Shown one piece after another: positions 7,785 through 15,440 of a stretch of DNA of 64,000 nt. Made by a program: the position numbers and the translations under genes. Source of the DNA: Vibrio tetraodonis (GTDB lineage: Bacteria > Pseudomonadota > Gammaproteobacteria > Enterobacterales > Vibrionaceae); NCBI RefSeq assembly GCF_003350295.1, contig NZ_QLYY01000021.1, forward strand, positions 1 through 64,000, in the 5' to 3' direction. Positions within the stretch are counted from its first letter, which is position 1. Every line of letters begins with the position of its first letter. The notes beneath the pieces were generated by a model. That model saw only the letters and a program-made list of their open reading frames with translations. It had not been told where the DNA came from and did no database searches.

Positions 7785-8855
7785 ATGGCTAGTTACTTTA
7801 TCGAGACACGTACCCTTTCCAGTGGTGAACTCAGGTACAGAACCACAGTAATAGAAAAAGAGAACGGCAAGATTATACACCGAGAAAACAAAACTTTTAA
7901 AAAGAAAGCACTCGCTAAAACTTTTGGTGTAAAAAGAGTCGCCGAAATAGAGTTAGACGGTGCGCCATCAAAACGCACTACGGCTTCGCTTGGTGAGCTT
8001 TTAGGCATGTACATGAATGACCGTGACCTATGGGAAACCACTGGAAGAACAAAGAAATATGTTATTCAAATGCTTCGGGATTGCGACATTTCAAAGGTAG
8101 AAAGCAATAGACTCCAAACCAAAGACCTTATTCAACATTGCCGAAATAGAAGAGGGGCAGGAGCAACACCAGCGACAACCTATCATGACATCGCTTATTT
8201 ACGGTCGGTCATGAAAAAATCAAAACCAGTCTTTGGCATTGATGCAAATTACAACATTTTTGATGAGGCGGTGCCGATACTCATAGACATGAAACTGGTA
8301 GGTAAGAGTCAACGTAGAACCCGACGCCCAACAGAAAACGAATTGGACAAGCTTAGAGAGGGCCTTACCGCACGTCAAAATTACCGCCCAAACGGAAAAA
8401 CGAGAATACCATTTATCGATATCTTAGACTTTAGTATTTTGACATGTATGCGAATTGGTGAAGTATGTGCATTACGTTGGGATGACCTAAACGAAGAACA
8501 CAAAACCATACTAGTAAGGGACAGAAAGGACCCCCGAAAGAAAGAAGGCAATCACATGATAGTACCCCTATTGGGTGAATCTTTTGACATTATCAGTAGA
8601 CAGAATAAATCAAGTGATTTGATTTTCCCTTACAACCCAAGAAGCGTTAGCGCAGGTTTTCAAAGAGTTAGAAATGATTTAGGCATATCAGATTTAAGAT
8701 ATCACGACCTGAGACGCGAAGGGGCTAGCCGTTTATTTGAGAAAGGTTATTCAATCGAAGAAGTTGCACAGGTTACAGGTCATAGAAACCTAAATATTTT
8801 ATGGCAAGTCTATACACAACTATTTCCGCATAAGTTGCATGAAAAATTTAATTAA
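7785..8855 (+). CDS. int: Prophage integrase (tyrosine recombinase)
   Basis: 356 residues. The catalytic tyrosine-recombinase set is complete: Arg223 in CMRIGEVCALRW, His307 and Arg310 in YHDLRREGAS, His333 in VTGHRN and the nucleophile Tyr343 in WQVYTQL. N-terminal residues 1-60 form a beta-rich arm-binding domain, followed by a helical core-binding domain (~70-170). It begins 108 bp from the dusA start and is divergent from it. Function: recombination between the phage site and the 5' end of dusA. No separate excisionase is recognisable in the element. Confidence 0.93.
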   Translation: MASYFIETRTLSSGELRYRTTVIEKENGKIIHRENKTFKKKALAKTFGVKRVAEIELDGAPSKRTTASLGELLGMYMNDRDLWETTGRTKKYVIQMLRDCDISKVESNRLQTKDLIQHCRNRRGAGATPATTYHDIAYLRSVMKKSKPVFGIDANYNIFDEAVPILIDMKLVGKSQRRTRRPTENELDKLREGLTARQNYRPNGKTRIPFIDILDFSILTCMRIGEVCALRWDDLNEEHKTILVRDRKDPRKKEGNHMIVPLLGESFDIISRQNKSSDLIFPYNPRSVSAGFQRVRNDLGISDLRYHDLRREGASRLFEKGYSIEEVAQVTGHRNLNILWQVYTQLFPHKLHEKFN

Positions 8856-8860
8856 AATAG

Positions 8861-8878
8861 GCCCACATCATTGTGGGC
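8861..8878. terminator. Terminator at the left end of the prophage gene block
   Basis: GCCCACA-TCAT-TGTGGGC forms a perfect 7-bp stem with a 4-nt loop, followed on the plus strand by CTTTTGG. It ends integrase transcription and, in the other direction, lies at the end of the late operon; the TGA of the 36-codon ORF falls inside it. Confidence 0.65.
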
Positions 8879-8978
8879 TTTTGGCTTCTAAAATCGTCAC
8901 TCGTGTATGCAGTTTGAACAGGCCCACCAAGATTAAAATTGTATTACCATCTAAGCCGAGTGCTTGTATGACTTCCAT
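8868..8978 (-). CDS. Small membrane protein coupled to the holin-like gene (candidate lysis accessory)
   Basis: 36 codons, from an ATG that shares its first base with the stop codon of the preceding gene (TAATG), the same coupling seen elsewhere in this operon. The product starts MEVIQALGLDGNTILILVGL, has one hydrophobic segment (about residues 13-21) and a charged, helical C-terminus (HTRVTILEAKSPQ). It is the last gene of the late operon and ends inside the terminator hairpin. The position after the lysozyme-like and holin-like genes suggests a role in lysis, but I recognise no homologue. Confidence 0.5.
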   Translation of the reverse strand: MEVIQALGLDGNTILILVGLFKLHTRVTILEAKSPQ

Positions 8979-9382
8979 TAAGCACCCCGCTTAACAAGTA
9001 GGCAGTACACCAAGGACTTAAAGCCAAGCGTGTAAACAATGGACGCCGCAAGCACATACTGAAACCATGGTGGCATGCCCGCCAAATTATCAATCCCCGC
9101 CACGGCATAGGGCTGCAAAACAGGAATAAAGCAAGACCAGACCACCGCCCAAATTGAGACAATCACAAAATCATCTAACCAGCCGATTTGTTTTAGTGTG
9201 ATAGCGTCTAGCGCTGATACCGAGGCTTCACCCGCCGCGAGATTGCGCTCACGCTGTTGATTCTCGGCGCGTTTGGCCTGTGCTGCCTCTCGCTTTTCGA
9301 GGCTTTTGGCTTTTTTCTCTTCTGTGCTCATCTGAAAATAGGATTTGACCAATGAGAAACCCGCAACGATAGCCGATATCAT
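8978..9382 (-). CDS. Holin-like membrane protein
   Basis: 134 residues. A short hydrophobic N-terminus (ISAIVAGFSLVKSYF) is followed by a highly charged coiled-coil segment (~19-50) and two strong membrane helices (VIVSIWAVVWSCFIPVLQPY; WFQYVLAASIVYTLGFKSLV). This organisation resembles phage 'holin of 3TMs' proteins. Its ATG overlaps the stop of the lysozyme-like gene by 4 bp (ATGA). Probable role: permeabilising the inner membrane for virion release. The family assignment is by pattern only. Confidence 0.6.
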   Translation of the reverse strand: MISAIVAGFSLVKSYFQMSTEEKKAKSLEKREAAQAKRAENQQRERNLAAGEASVSALDAITLKQIGWLDDFVIVSIWAVVWSCFIPVLQPYAVAGIDNLAGMPPWFQYVLAASIVYTLGFKSLVYCLLVKRGA

Positions 9383-9864
9383 ACAAACGCTACCCCCGCC
9401 ATTTGTGAGCCTTTTTTAACCGTTGCCATGTCAAGATATTGGCCGTTTTCGTGCTTAATCATATGGTAAAGCAGCTCGGGGATGTCCAGCTCTTGAATGG
9501 GTTCATAGGGGCTAACGCCCAACTTATAAGCCACATGCTCAGCATAAGCATTGGTGTCATTTTCCACACTCGGCGCCCATCGATTAACAATGCCGTAAAC
9601 GCTGCGCAGTCCATAGCGGTTCATGTAGGTTTTGACCAGCTTCGCCGCTGCCCTTACGCCGTATTCCATTGACGAAAATCGAGCAAAACGCGGGGCTAAC
9701 ACCCCTCTTTCCATTCCTACTTGCCCCTCCCAATCATTGGCTTTGTTGTAATCAATATTGAGTGGGTTATTGTTGCGAAAGCCCCGTGGCTCTCTGACTT
9801 GGTTTGCCATAACTATCATCCCTCCTACGATGGCAATTGCAAAAGCAAGGCGCGCATGAGACAT
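9379..9864 (-). CDS. Virion-associated lysozyme/transglycosylase-like protein
   Basis: 161 residues. An N-terminal membrane anchor (ARLAFAIAIVGGMIVMA) is followed by PRGFRNNNPLNIDY, the signature of a phage family of structural muralytic proteins (GhRNNNPxNI), and by helices like those of the lysozyme superfamily (GVRAAAKLVKTYMNRYGLRSVYGIVNRWAP). A Glu at HENGQYLDMATV may be functional. In PM2- and PRD1-like phages such proteins sit in the virion membrane and open the cell wall during entry or exit. It is coupled to the holin-like gene. Confidence 0.7.
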   Translation of the reverse strand: MSHARLAFAIAIVGGMIVMANQVREPRGFRNNNPLNIDYNKANDWEGQVGMERGVLAPRFARFSSMEYGVRAAAKLVKTYMNRYGLRSVYGIVNRWAPSVENDTNAYAEHVAYKLGVSPYEPIQELDIPELLYHMIKHENGQYLDMATVKKGSQMAGVAFV

Positions 9865-9865
9865 A

Positions 9866-10039
9866 TCACTGCGCCTCTAACTCTGGTGTTGGGTCGGCGG
9901 CCTCGATGTCGCCGTTTTTCTCGGTTTGGTCAATGCCCCATTGACTCCAAAAACGATGTCCTCTTGGCACTGTCCATTCGTGACCGTCTTTTGGGTTGGT
10001 CGCAATGACAGCGCTTTTATCTGGGTTTGCGTATTTCAT
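9866..10039 (-). CDS. Small hypothetical prophage protein
   Basis: 57 residues from the ATG at 10039, which has AAGGAA nine bases upstream; an in-frame upstream start at 10066 overlaps the spike gene and is less likely. The sequence begins MKYANPDKSAVIATNPKDG, then WTVPRGHRFWSQWG, and ends in an acidic tail. No membrane segment and no family recognised. It lies between the probable spike gene and the lysozyme-like gene in the late operon, so it may be a minor virion component or a chaperone. Confidence 0.6.
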   Translation of the reverse strand: MKYANPDKSAVIATNPKDGHEWTVPRGHRFWSQWGIDQTEKNGDIEAADPTPELEAQ

Positions 10040-10052
10040 GGTTTTCATTTCC

Positions 10053-10886
10053 TTATGGTCTGGCATCGAGTATCAGGCGGTAGTAATGGTCTCCTGAAAC
10101 GCTTATAGGGCCGCCTGAGTTACGCATTGAGGCATAACCATTTGAAATACTTTGCACGCTCCAGATATGCGAAACACTTGCCATCACCGGACCAACAACC
10201 ACCTCAAACCAAAGCGATGCTGATGTCATATTTTGAGGCACAACCGCATGCATAAAATTGGCGTAGGTATGGGAAGTCGTGTAAACACTCCCAAACGTCC
10301 CGCCGTGAACCCGACCTGTATCAAAATAGAAGCGTTGACACTTGCCTAACTCGTTCGTGTCGTGCTGATAAACAGGCTTGGTTTGACTGCTTGCCGCTAT
10401 CAGCCGATTAAACGTCGAGTTATCACCGCTAATCTCAATCTCGATGTACTCCCCATCTCCCGCCGCCGCCTTTTCTGCAATGCCGTTCACTTTCATCATT
10501 GGCGAGCCTGACACCACATCAAGATTCGTGCGCACAAGGCGAGAGACCTCTAAGTCATTGGGAATAAGCTGAACAATCGAGCCACCGCGTAAATCAAAGC
10601 CCCCATCATCAAGGCGGTAAACGTGCGCGCCATTGGGTCCGGCTTTCCACCCATCACAAAAATACTCACCCGCCTCAATCTCGCCGTCTGTTTCACTCGC
10701 TTGGTTGATTTTGCCGCGTGGGTTGATGAGTAGATTGGTGGTGCCAAGAGTGCGCATTTGGTCAGCCAGTAACTTAACCGCCAACTCAGACGCGGCCACA
10801 TCACTGCGACTGCCGCCAATTGAATCACTGAGAGCAAGCTGCTCGGGAAACTCAATCTTTATTGGCGGGGGAATGATGTAGCTCAT
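10053..10886 (-). CDS. Probable spike / receptor-binding protein
   Basis: 277 residues, beta-rich and poor in charged helices. Residues ~50-100 (TTNLLINPRGKINQA..., AGEYFCDGWKAGPNGAHVYR) resemble the start of carbohydrate-binding modules in tail-fibre proteins, where a similar NLLxN...Y.xDxW pattern occurs. The C-terminal half is predicted as beta sandwich. The start overlaps the preceding gene by 4 bp. In PM2 the vertex spike P1 binds the host; this gene is the best candidate here for host recognition. The function is inferred from composition and position. Confidence 0.55.
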   Translation of the reverse strand: MSYIIPPPIKIEFPEQLALSDSIGGSRSDVAASELAVKLLADQMRTLGTTNLLINPRGKINQASETDGEIEAGEYFCDGWKAGPNGAHVYRLDDGGFDLRGGSIVQLIPNDLEVSRLVRTNLDVVSGSPMMKVNGIAEKAAAGDGEYIEIEISGDNSTFNRLIAASSQTKPVYQHDTNELGKCQRFYFDTGRVHGGTFGSVYTTSHTYANFMHAVVPQNMTSASLWFEVVVGPVMASVSHIWSVQSISNGYASMRNSGGPISVSGDHYYRLILDARP

Positions 10887-11572
10887 ACCGTCACCTCACT
10901 GACATACAATTTGCAGTTTGACGGGATGAGCACTTCAAGCTGTGCGCCATTGGAGAGAATAAACCCTTCCCCCGCGCGCATTTCATAGCCACGGTCAGCC
11001 ACACCCCCAAGCCATACCGACGATTGATTGCCATCTCCTGCTTTTAGAATTAACTCTTTACGGTTGACGTTCCCCGTAATCGTCCCCGTGGCGGTCATGG
11101 TTTCGTGTGGCACATAACGAAGGTTGGGCTCACTTTGCTCTACGATGTGCACCTTTTGCACCTCGGGCAAAATAAGGGGGTTTTCAACTTTAACGGGCAA
11201 CACATCCGGAAAGTTAGCAAGCTCAGCCGTCACCTTTTGGTTATCTGGCAATGAGACAGGCTGACGTCCATTGAACTGCACATTAAAGTCACTGACTTCA
11301 AGATTTGCTGCAATGCCAAGACGTGAGCCGTCTACCCCTGCCGTAAAAGGAATGTCTGAGGTCAATATCTCGATGTCTTCCATGTTTGACAGGTTAGTCA
11401 CGCGCAGCTTTGTAAATTCGCTTTGCATGTCAAAAACGTAACCCCGAGGCGCTTCAACCGCTTTATCGTCGGCCACAATCGAAACCAGCTCACCCTCTTT
11501 GAGCATCAGGTAGCGACCGACCGCTTGAAGCTCTTGCACTTGGCCGTATCGCAGCCGTGTCCCTACAAGCAT
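10883..11572 (-). CDS. Hypothetical late protein, possibly a vertex (penton/spike-base) protein
   Basis: 229 residues, almost all predicted beta strand, with no membrane segment, no cysteines except one near the C-terminus, and repeated short strand-turn units (ELVSIVADDKAVEAPRGYVF; TATGTITGNVNRKELILKAG). It overlaps its upstream neighbour by one base and the spike gene by 4 bp. Position next to the spike and a beta-sandwich character suggest a penton or spike-base role, but I recognise no homologue. Confidence 0.55.
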   Translation of the reverse strand: MLVGTRLRYGQVQELQAVGRYLMLKEGELVSIVADDKAVEAPRGYVFDMQSEFTKLRVTNLSNMEDIEILTSDIPFTAGVDGSRLGIAANLEVSDFNVQFNGRQPVSLPDNQKVTAELANFPDVLPVKVENPLILPEVQKVHIVEQSEPNLRYVPHETMTATGTITGNVNRKELILKAGDGNQSSVWLGGVADRGYEMRAGEGFILSNGAQLEVLIPSNCKLYVSEVTV

Positions 11573-12036
11573 TATTTCCCCCTATTGATTAAGAATAAAA
11601 AGACAATAAGCAGCGCCGCCAAAACCAAGTAGAGGTATTTTTGATTCTCTAGCACCTCGGTTGCGCCGCCTGAGTTGTCGTTACGAATCGTTTTCTGGAT
11701 ACCCTCCAACAACTTAAAGTTATTGGTCGCTTGCGTGCCTTGCAGCCCTGCCAGCGCATCCAATGAGCGATTGTTTTGTGTTGCAAAGTTATCTAACGCC
11801 TCGCCTATCACATTGGCGTTCGCATCGAGTGCCAATCGCGCTAAATCGGTGTTTTTGTCCAGCGCGTTATTGGCGACATCTCTGCTCACATCAACCGCGT
11901 TATCCACACTGTCAAAGGCTTCATCAGCAATCCCACTGGCAAAATCAAAGCTGTTTTTGATTGCGCCGCCATCCAGCACATTGTTGATGTTGTGAGTGGT
12001 AACGCTACTGGCTTGGGAACTACGTGACCGACTCAT
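11572..12036 (-). CDS. Hypothetical virion membrane protein
   Basis: 154 residues: a polar helical region (~20-115) with loosely repeated Asp/Ala/Asn-rich units (for example FDSVDNAVDVSRDVANNALD) and a single C-terminal membrane helix (YLYLVLAALLIVFLFLI) ending NRGK. It overlaps the upstream gene by 17 bp. Small tail-anchored proteins like this are common in the internal membrane of PM2-type virions; that role is inferred. Confidence 0.6.
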   Translation of the reverse strand: MSRSRSSQASSVTTHNINNVLDGGAIKNSFDFASGIADEAFDSVDNAVDVSRDVANNALDKNTDLARLALDANANVIGEALDNFATQNNRSLDALAGLQGTQATNNFKLLEGIQKTIRNDNSGGATEVLENQKYLYLVLAALLIVFLFLINRGK

Positions 12037-12412
12037 CTAACACCCCCAAATCGACGCGATACGCCCCTTTAGCAAAACCCTCACCCTCTATCGATGTTGG
12101 CTGATACTTGCGCCAGAATCGCAAAACGGCCCGTTCATCCTCAGCTACGTGAAAGCGCATGGTTTTGGCTCCCGCACGTTTGGCTATCATTAAGATGGTG
12201 TTGACATGGGCATGAATGCCCGCGCCTAGCGTTGCCATCCAGACCAGCTCCAACCCATCAGCGCGAATCACGACATCCAGCGAGTCAAAGCGCCATACCT
12301 GACCGAGCGCCGTCAGCTCTTTGATAATGGCAGGGGTAAACCCCGCCTTTTCGAACTTGGCAACCAGCCCCGAAGACCAAGCCACGTTTTGAGGGGTTAT
12401 TTTTTCAGCCAT
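12020..12412 (-). CDS. Hypothetical late protein
   Basis: 130 residues, alpha/beta, with no membrane helix. The central part (LELVWMATLGAGIHAHVNTILMIAKRAGAKTMRFHVAEDERAVLRFWRKY) looks like a mixed fold reminiscent of GNAT-type small enzymes, but I cannot assign a family. It overlaps the upstream glycine-rich gene by 16 bp (its ATG lies in the LWLKK-stop codons) and the downstream gene by 17 bp, which argues for a real, coupled gene. Confidence 0.6.
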   Translation of the reverse strand: MAEKITPQNVAWSSGLVAKFEKAGFTPAIIKELTALGQVWRFDSLDVVIRADGLELVWMATLGAGIHAHVNTILMIAKRAGAKTMRFHVAEDERAVLRFWRKYQPTSIEGEGFAKGAYRVDLGVLDESVT

Positions 12413-12615
12413 AGCACCCCCAAAATGAGCAAGACCGCTAAGATGGCATAGACGGTGTAATTACTGCCGCTAGAGCCTTGGTTGTTGTTAAACGTCACCG
12501 TGCCGCCACTGCGCCCGCCGCTAAAATCGCCATTTTTTGCTGAGGATGGCCCGCCCGATATGCCGCCTGCTCCTCCTGAAACACTGCCACCAATACCCGG
12601 TATCATTTCAGCCAC
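12397..12615 (-). CDS. Glycine-rich small membrane protein
   Basis: 72 residues: a Gly/Ser-rich N-terminal half (GGSVSGGAGGISGGPSS; GGRSGGTVTFNNNQGSSGSN) and a C-terminal membrane helix (YTVYAILAVLLILGVLWL) ending KK. A second ATG three codons downstream is also possible. The start overlaps the preceding gene by 13 bp. Likely a minor virion membrane protein, by position and by analogy with PM2. Confidence 0.6.
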   Translation of the reverse strand: MAEMIPGIGGSVSGGAGGISGGPSSAKNGDFSGGRSGGTVTFNNNQGSSGSNYTVYAILAVLLILGVLWLKK

Positions 12616-12770
12616 CCCTTACGCCAAGCGATAAACAGCCCCACCAAGACCACAGCGATAAGCAGATAAGGAGGGCGGCCCTCTTCACCGCCCGTAACAG
12701 CTTCAACCGTCTCCTTTGTCCACCAAGCGCCGCCCACACCACCGATTAAAAAAGGAAGTAACATAGGCAT
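12603..12770 (-). CDS. Small membrane protein
   Basis: 55 residues from the ATG at 12770, which has GGGGGTGAG just upstream and follows the previous stop by about 10 bp. A longer reading frame reaching 12992 runs through the neighbouring gene in another frame and is rejected. Two hydrophobic stretches (MLLPFLIGGVGGAWW; YLLIAVVLVGLFIAW) flank a short polar loop; the C-terminus is basic. Probable virion membrane protein. Confidence 0.55.
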   Translation of the reverse strand: MPMLLPFLIGGVGGAWWTKETVEAVTGGEEGRPPYLLIAVVLVGLFIAWRKGWLK

Positions 12771-12780
12771 ACTCACCCCC

Positions 12781-13065
12781 TTACTTTTTGAACAGAAGCA
12801 CCAAGACAACCAGCACAGCGACACCAACAAATAGGTAAATCTGCATTTGCTGTTTTTGACTCTCTCTTGCGGCTTCTCGGTCTTGGCGGTTTTGCTCAGC
12901 AATACGCGCCTGTTGTGAGACAGTGGCATTTTCATTCGCGGCTCGGTTTGCGTTTGCCTCTGCCTCACGGCTGTTAAAATAGGATTTGCCACTATCGGCT
13001 AGGTCACTGGCCAGCTCGCTAGCACCATCCATAAACCCATCCCACCAATTCGACTCTTGAGACAT
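12781..13065 (-). CDS. Tail-anchored coiled-coil protein, probable virion membrane protein
   Basis: 94 residues. Acidic N-terminus (SQESNWWDGFMDGASELASD), an Ala/Arg/Gln-rich helical region (~35-72), and a C-terminal membrane helix (IYLFVGVAVLVVLVLLF) ending KK. It is the first gene after the capsid protein gene, 12 bp away. Such short anchored proteins, four of them in this operon, are the mark of a phage with an internal lipid membrane. Confidence 0.65.
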   Translation of the reverse strand: MSQESNWWDGFMDGASELASDLADSGKSYFNSREAEANANRAANENATVSQQARIAEQNRQDREAARESQKQQMQIYLFVGVAVLVVLVLLFKK

Positions 13066-13077
13066 AACTCCCCCTTG

Positions 13078-13971
13078 TTAATCGGGCAAGCGCTCGATTT
13101 CGATAAAGTCATTGAACACATCAATCGTGCCCGTGGTGCGCTTTTCAATGACCAGCTTTAGACTTGTCATGGCCGCAGGGGTAAACGACTGCTCGTTAGC
13201 AAAGCCGCAGCTTACAAAGTCAATCCAAACGCCTTTAGGTGGGGCTATCATGTCGCTGTAACGGGCCATCGCAAATTTGATGTCTTCAACGTCATGTTCC
13301 CAAATGGTTTCATTGTCGCGGCGAATCGATACCCGAGTGATGTCGTCGTTTTCGCACTCAAGCAACATCGAACGAAGGCGCAAATTTGAACCCACGAGCG
13401 GGAATTCATGGCGCTGCTCACCCGTTTGCGTGTGGTTAATCGATGTCTGTGTGTAACGCTGCTGAAAGTAACGCTCACCCTGATAGTCAACCACGCGAGC
13501 TTGCGCGCTAAACTCTGGTATATCAGGGTCTCCAGACGCTTTGGCTTTAACACCAATCTTAAGCATTAACAGCTCACCCGCTTGGTGAACCAGCTCACCG
13601 CGACGAATGCCCGCCAGTGTGCGTAGGGTTTCGTCTGCAAACGGGATGATTAGACGCGTCTTAGACGCACTGGCCACCCCTTTCGCCTGAACAGGCAAGC
13701 CCTTTTTGATGTCGCGTTTGTGAAAGAAATCGGCATCAATACCAATGATTTCTTTGTTGTTGCGCTCTAGAGACACGCGGCCTAGGCGTTTAATCGGTAA
13801 ATCTGTGACGACCTCAATAGAGGCAAAAGCGTTTAGCTCTTTAATCTCTAAAATCGCGTGCTTACCGTAAGGTGAACCCGAGCGAAACGGGTCTAGGTCC
13901 ATAGGACGCACGTTAAATGCGCCTTTTGTTGCGGCAATCACTGCCGCTTGTTGTGCTGTTGAAGTAGCCAT
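13078..13971 (-). CDS. Probable double-jelly-roll major capsid protein
   Basis: 297 residues from the ATG at 13971 (GAGAG upstream); an in-frame TTG at 13986 is less likely. Predicted nearly all beta. The second half (ITRVSIRRDNETIWEHDVED... to PPKGVWIDFVSCGF) follows the same strand-helix-strand order as the second jelly roll of PM2 P2 (valine/isoleucine strand, polar turn, short helix, then a tyrosine or tryptophan-x-IDF strand). That similarity is from memory of the P2 sequence and is distant. Its length, place at the head of the late operon, and partners support the call. If right, it builds a tailless icosahedral shell. Confidence 0.65.
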   Translation of the reverse strand: MATSTAQQAAVIAATKGAFNVRPMDLDPFRSGSPYGKHAILEIKELNAFASIEVVTDLPIKRLGRVSLERNNKEIIGIDADFFHKRDIKKGLPVQAKGVASASKTRLIIPFADETLRTLAGIRRGELVHQAGELLMLKIGVKAKASGDPDIPEFSAQARVVDYQGERYFQQRYTQTSINHTQTGEQRHEFPLVGSNLRLRSMLLECENDDITRVSIRRDNETIWEHDVEDIKFAMARYSDMIAPPKGVWIDFVSCGFANEQSFTPAAMTSLKLVIEKRTTGTIDVFNDFIEIERLPD

Positions 13972-14021
13972 GTGTTTTGCTCTCAAATCAGTTAAAAAGA
14001 AACGCTTAAACGCAAAAGCGC

Positions 14022-14210
14022 TTAAAGCAGACCTGTATCTAAGCCGAGTGCTTTACGCGGCTTTTCAAGTGCATCAACGTTTGCCAGCGCATACATAACG
14101 CCAAGCATCACTACTACCGTTACAGCGACCAACATCCACTGTTTTTTGGTAACTCCAAACATATTTTCTAACCCCTTACTGACTAATAAATTGAATGCAA
14201 TGTGAGTCAT
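14022..14210 (-). CDS. Small membrane protein at the start of the late operon
   Basis: 62 residues from the ATG at 14210 (GGGGGA upstream) or 46 from the ATG at 14162 (AGGGG upstream); both starts have a ribosome binding site. One membrane helix (WMLVAVTVVVMLGVMYALA) with a short N-terminal and a longer polar C-terminal part. First gene after the terminator that separates early and late operons. Probable virion membrane protein. Confidence 0.6.
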   Translation of the reverse strand: MTHIAFNLLVSKGLENMFGVTKKQWMLVAVTVVVMLGVMYALANVDALEKPRKALGLDTGLL

Positions 14211-14277
14211 TCATCCCCCGCCATGATTGGCTTACGTGCTTTTTAGATAATCACGAGTCAGCGAGTAAAAAAAGGGC

Positions 14278-14311
14278 ACAAAAAAACCTATAGGCTTATG
14301 ACCTATAGGTT
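14278..14311 (-). terminator. Strong intrinsic terminator between the early and late operons
   Basis: AACCTATAGG (14285-14294) and CCTATAGGTT (14302-14311) form a perfect 10-bp stem with a 7-nt loop; on the minus strand it is followed by seven T. It lies about 40 bp after the ATPase stop and divides the minus-strand genes into two transcription units, so the late operon must have its own promoter in 14211-14280, which I could not identify. Confidence 0.85.
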
Positions 14312-14350
14312 AAAGTGGCGTCTAAATTGTGATTTGGTTAACGCAAGTTT

Positions 14351-15001
14351 TTAGCCCCTTGCGCCGTGTAATTTCCCATAAATGGCAGGTTGTCCCGTCT
14401 CCTTAAAATAATAGTGCCAGCCTTTGAGGTTTTTAATGTCCTCAACAGGCACATCAATCTGTTTGCTCCACCACTGCGCCTCTGAGGAATTGTCTACTTT
14501 GCCTATCCATTTATAGCGAGATAGGTTAGTCACTACCTTAGGCACATCTTGCGGACGCTGAAACAAGGGGTGCATGACAAGGCCAAACTGACGACCACCG
14601 CGCCACAGCTCACCCACGCGCCCATCAATGGCCCTTGGCGTCACCGATGCGGCCAATTCTTCAATCACAACGTGCAGCTCTTTCAAGCCGTCGGCTAACT
14701 GCCAAATAATCTCCGCAAACACACATAACTGACGCTTGCCATACACCCCGCACAGCGACACGACAAACGGCTTTTTCTGGTTCATCAGCTTATGCAAGGT
14801 GACGGCAAACTCTTTCAGGGAATAGGTTTTAATGACGTGTTTACGACCGAGTTTGTCATAAGCGTTGTAGGGGTCATAAATGGCGATACGGTTCGCTTTG
14901 CGCAATACCTCCGACTTTTGAATGGCGGTGGTTTTACCGCCGCCCGTGGTCGCAGAATACAGCGTGTGTTTCGCCTCTAGCTCTCTGCTATTTTTTGCCA
15001 C
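14351..15001 (-). CDS. Genome-packaging ATPase (FtsK/HerA, A32-like)
   Basis: 216 residues with a GTG start that overlaps the upstream stop by 14 bp. Walker A is SATTGGGKTT (Lys23), Walker B is ELHVVIEELAA near residue 115 with the catalytic Glu pair, and NLSRYKWIGKV resembles the sensor strand of this family. Short single-domain ATPases of this kind drive DNA packaging in PRD1-, PM2- and adenovirus-lineage viruses; tailed phages use terminases instead. Together with the capsid protein it is the strongest evidence for a tailless dsDNA phage. Confidence 0.8.
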   Translation of the reverse strand: MAKNSRELEAKHTLYSATTGGGKTTAIQKSEVLRKANRIAIYDPYNAYDKLGRKHVIKTYSLKEFAVTLHKLMNQKKPFVVSLCGVYGKRQLCVFAEIIWQLADGLKELHVVIEELAASVTPRAIDGRVGELWRGGRQFGLVMHPLFQRPQDVPKVVTNLSRYKWIGKVDNSSEAQWWSKQIDVPVEDIKNLKGWHYYFKETGQPAIYGKLHGARG

Positions 15002-15440
15002 TTTCTGGCTCCTCCTCTGGCTCTGATGTCGGCGTTGGCTTGCGCTTCATTTCCTTAATCGACATCCACATGGAAAACGCCAGTAAACCCACCGCAAAGA
15101 GCGCCTGACCCTCTTCTTTGTACTCACCCAGCAGGGCGATAATACCGCCGTCATACTTATTGAGCACAGGCGTAAAGTTACCCACAATCACGGCTTTTTT
15201 CTTTTCGGGGATGGCGTAATCTTCATTGATGAAGCTCTTAAACCCCGCCTCTATCATTTCAATCATCCACTCGGCGGTCATTTCCCCTTTCGCGCCCGAA
15301 AAGTCGGGTTTGTCTTCCTCTTTGGCCTCTTCTGCCTCTGGTTGCGGGGTAGGCTCGATAGCTTCAAGGTCGCTCAGTAAGTCAGGGCTGAAATCCAGCC
15401 CGTCAAGATTAAATTCTTGATCAAGTAAGGTCTCACTCAT
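14988..15440 (-). CDS. Hypothetical acidic membrane protein, early operon
   Basis: 150 residues. The N-terminal third is highly acidic (LDGLDFSPDLLSDLEAIEPT; PQPEAEEAKEEDKPDF); the centre is helical; a membrane helix lies at about 110-130 (QALFAVGLLAFSMWMSI), followed by a basic then acidic tail. It overlaps its upstream neighbour by 8 bp and the ATPase by 14 bp. The link to the ATPase suggests a membrane partner in packaging, which is inference. Confidence 0.55.
   Translation of the reverse strand: MSETLLDQEFNLDGLDFSPDLLSDLEAIEPTPQPEAEEAKEEDKPDFSGAKGEMTAEWMIEMIEAGFKSFINEDYAIPEKKKAVIVGNFTPVLNKYDGGIIALLGEYKEEGQALFAVGLLAFSMWMSIKEMKRKPTPTSEPEEEPESGKK

Noticed and set aside
8944..9162. 72-codon minus-strand ORF inside the holin-like gene
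   Set aside because: Out of frame with the coupled holin-like gene, which has the better start and composition.
12603..12992. 129-codon ORF in the late operon
   Set aside because: The first 74 codons overlap the 94-residue gene in another frame; the real gene is the 55-codon part starting at 12770.
13248..13556. 102-codon ORF inside the capsid gene
   Set aside because: Alternate-frame shadow of the capsid protein gene, with no start site of its own.
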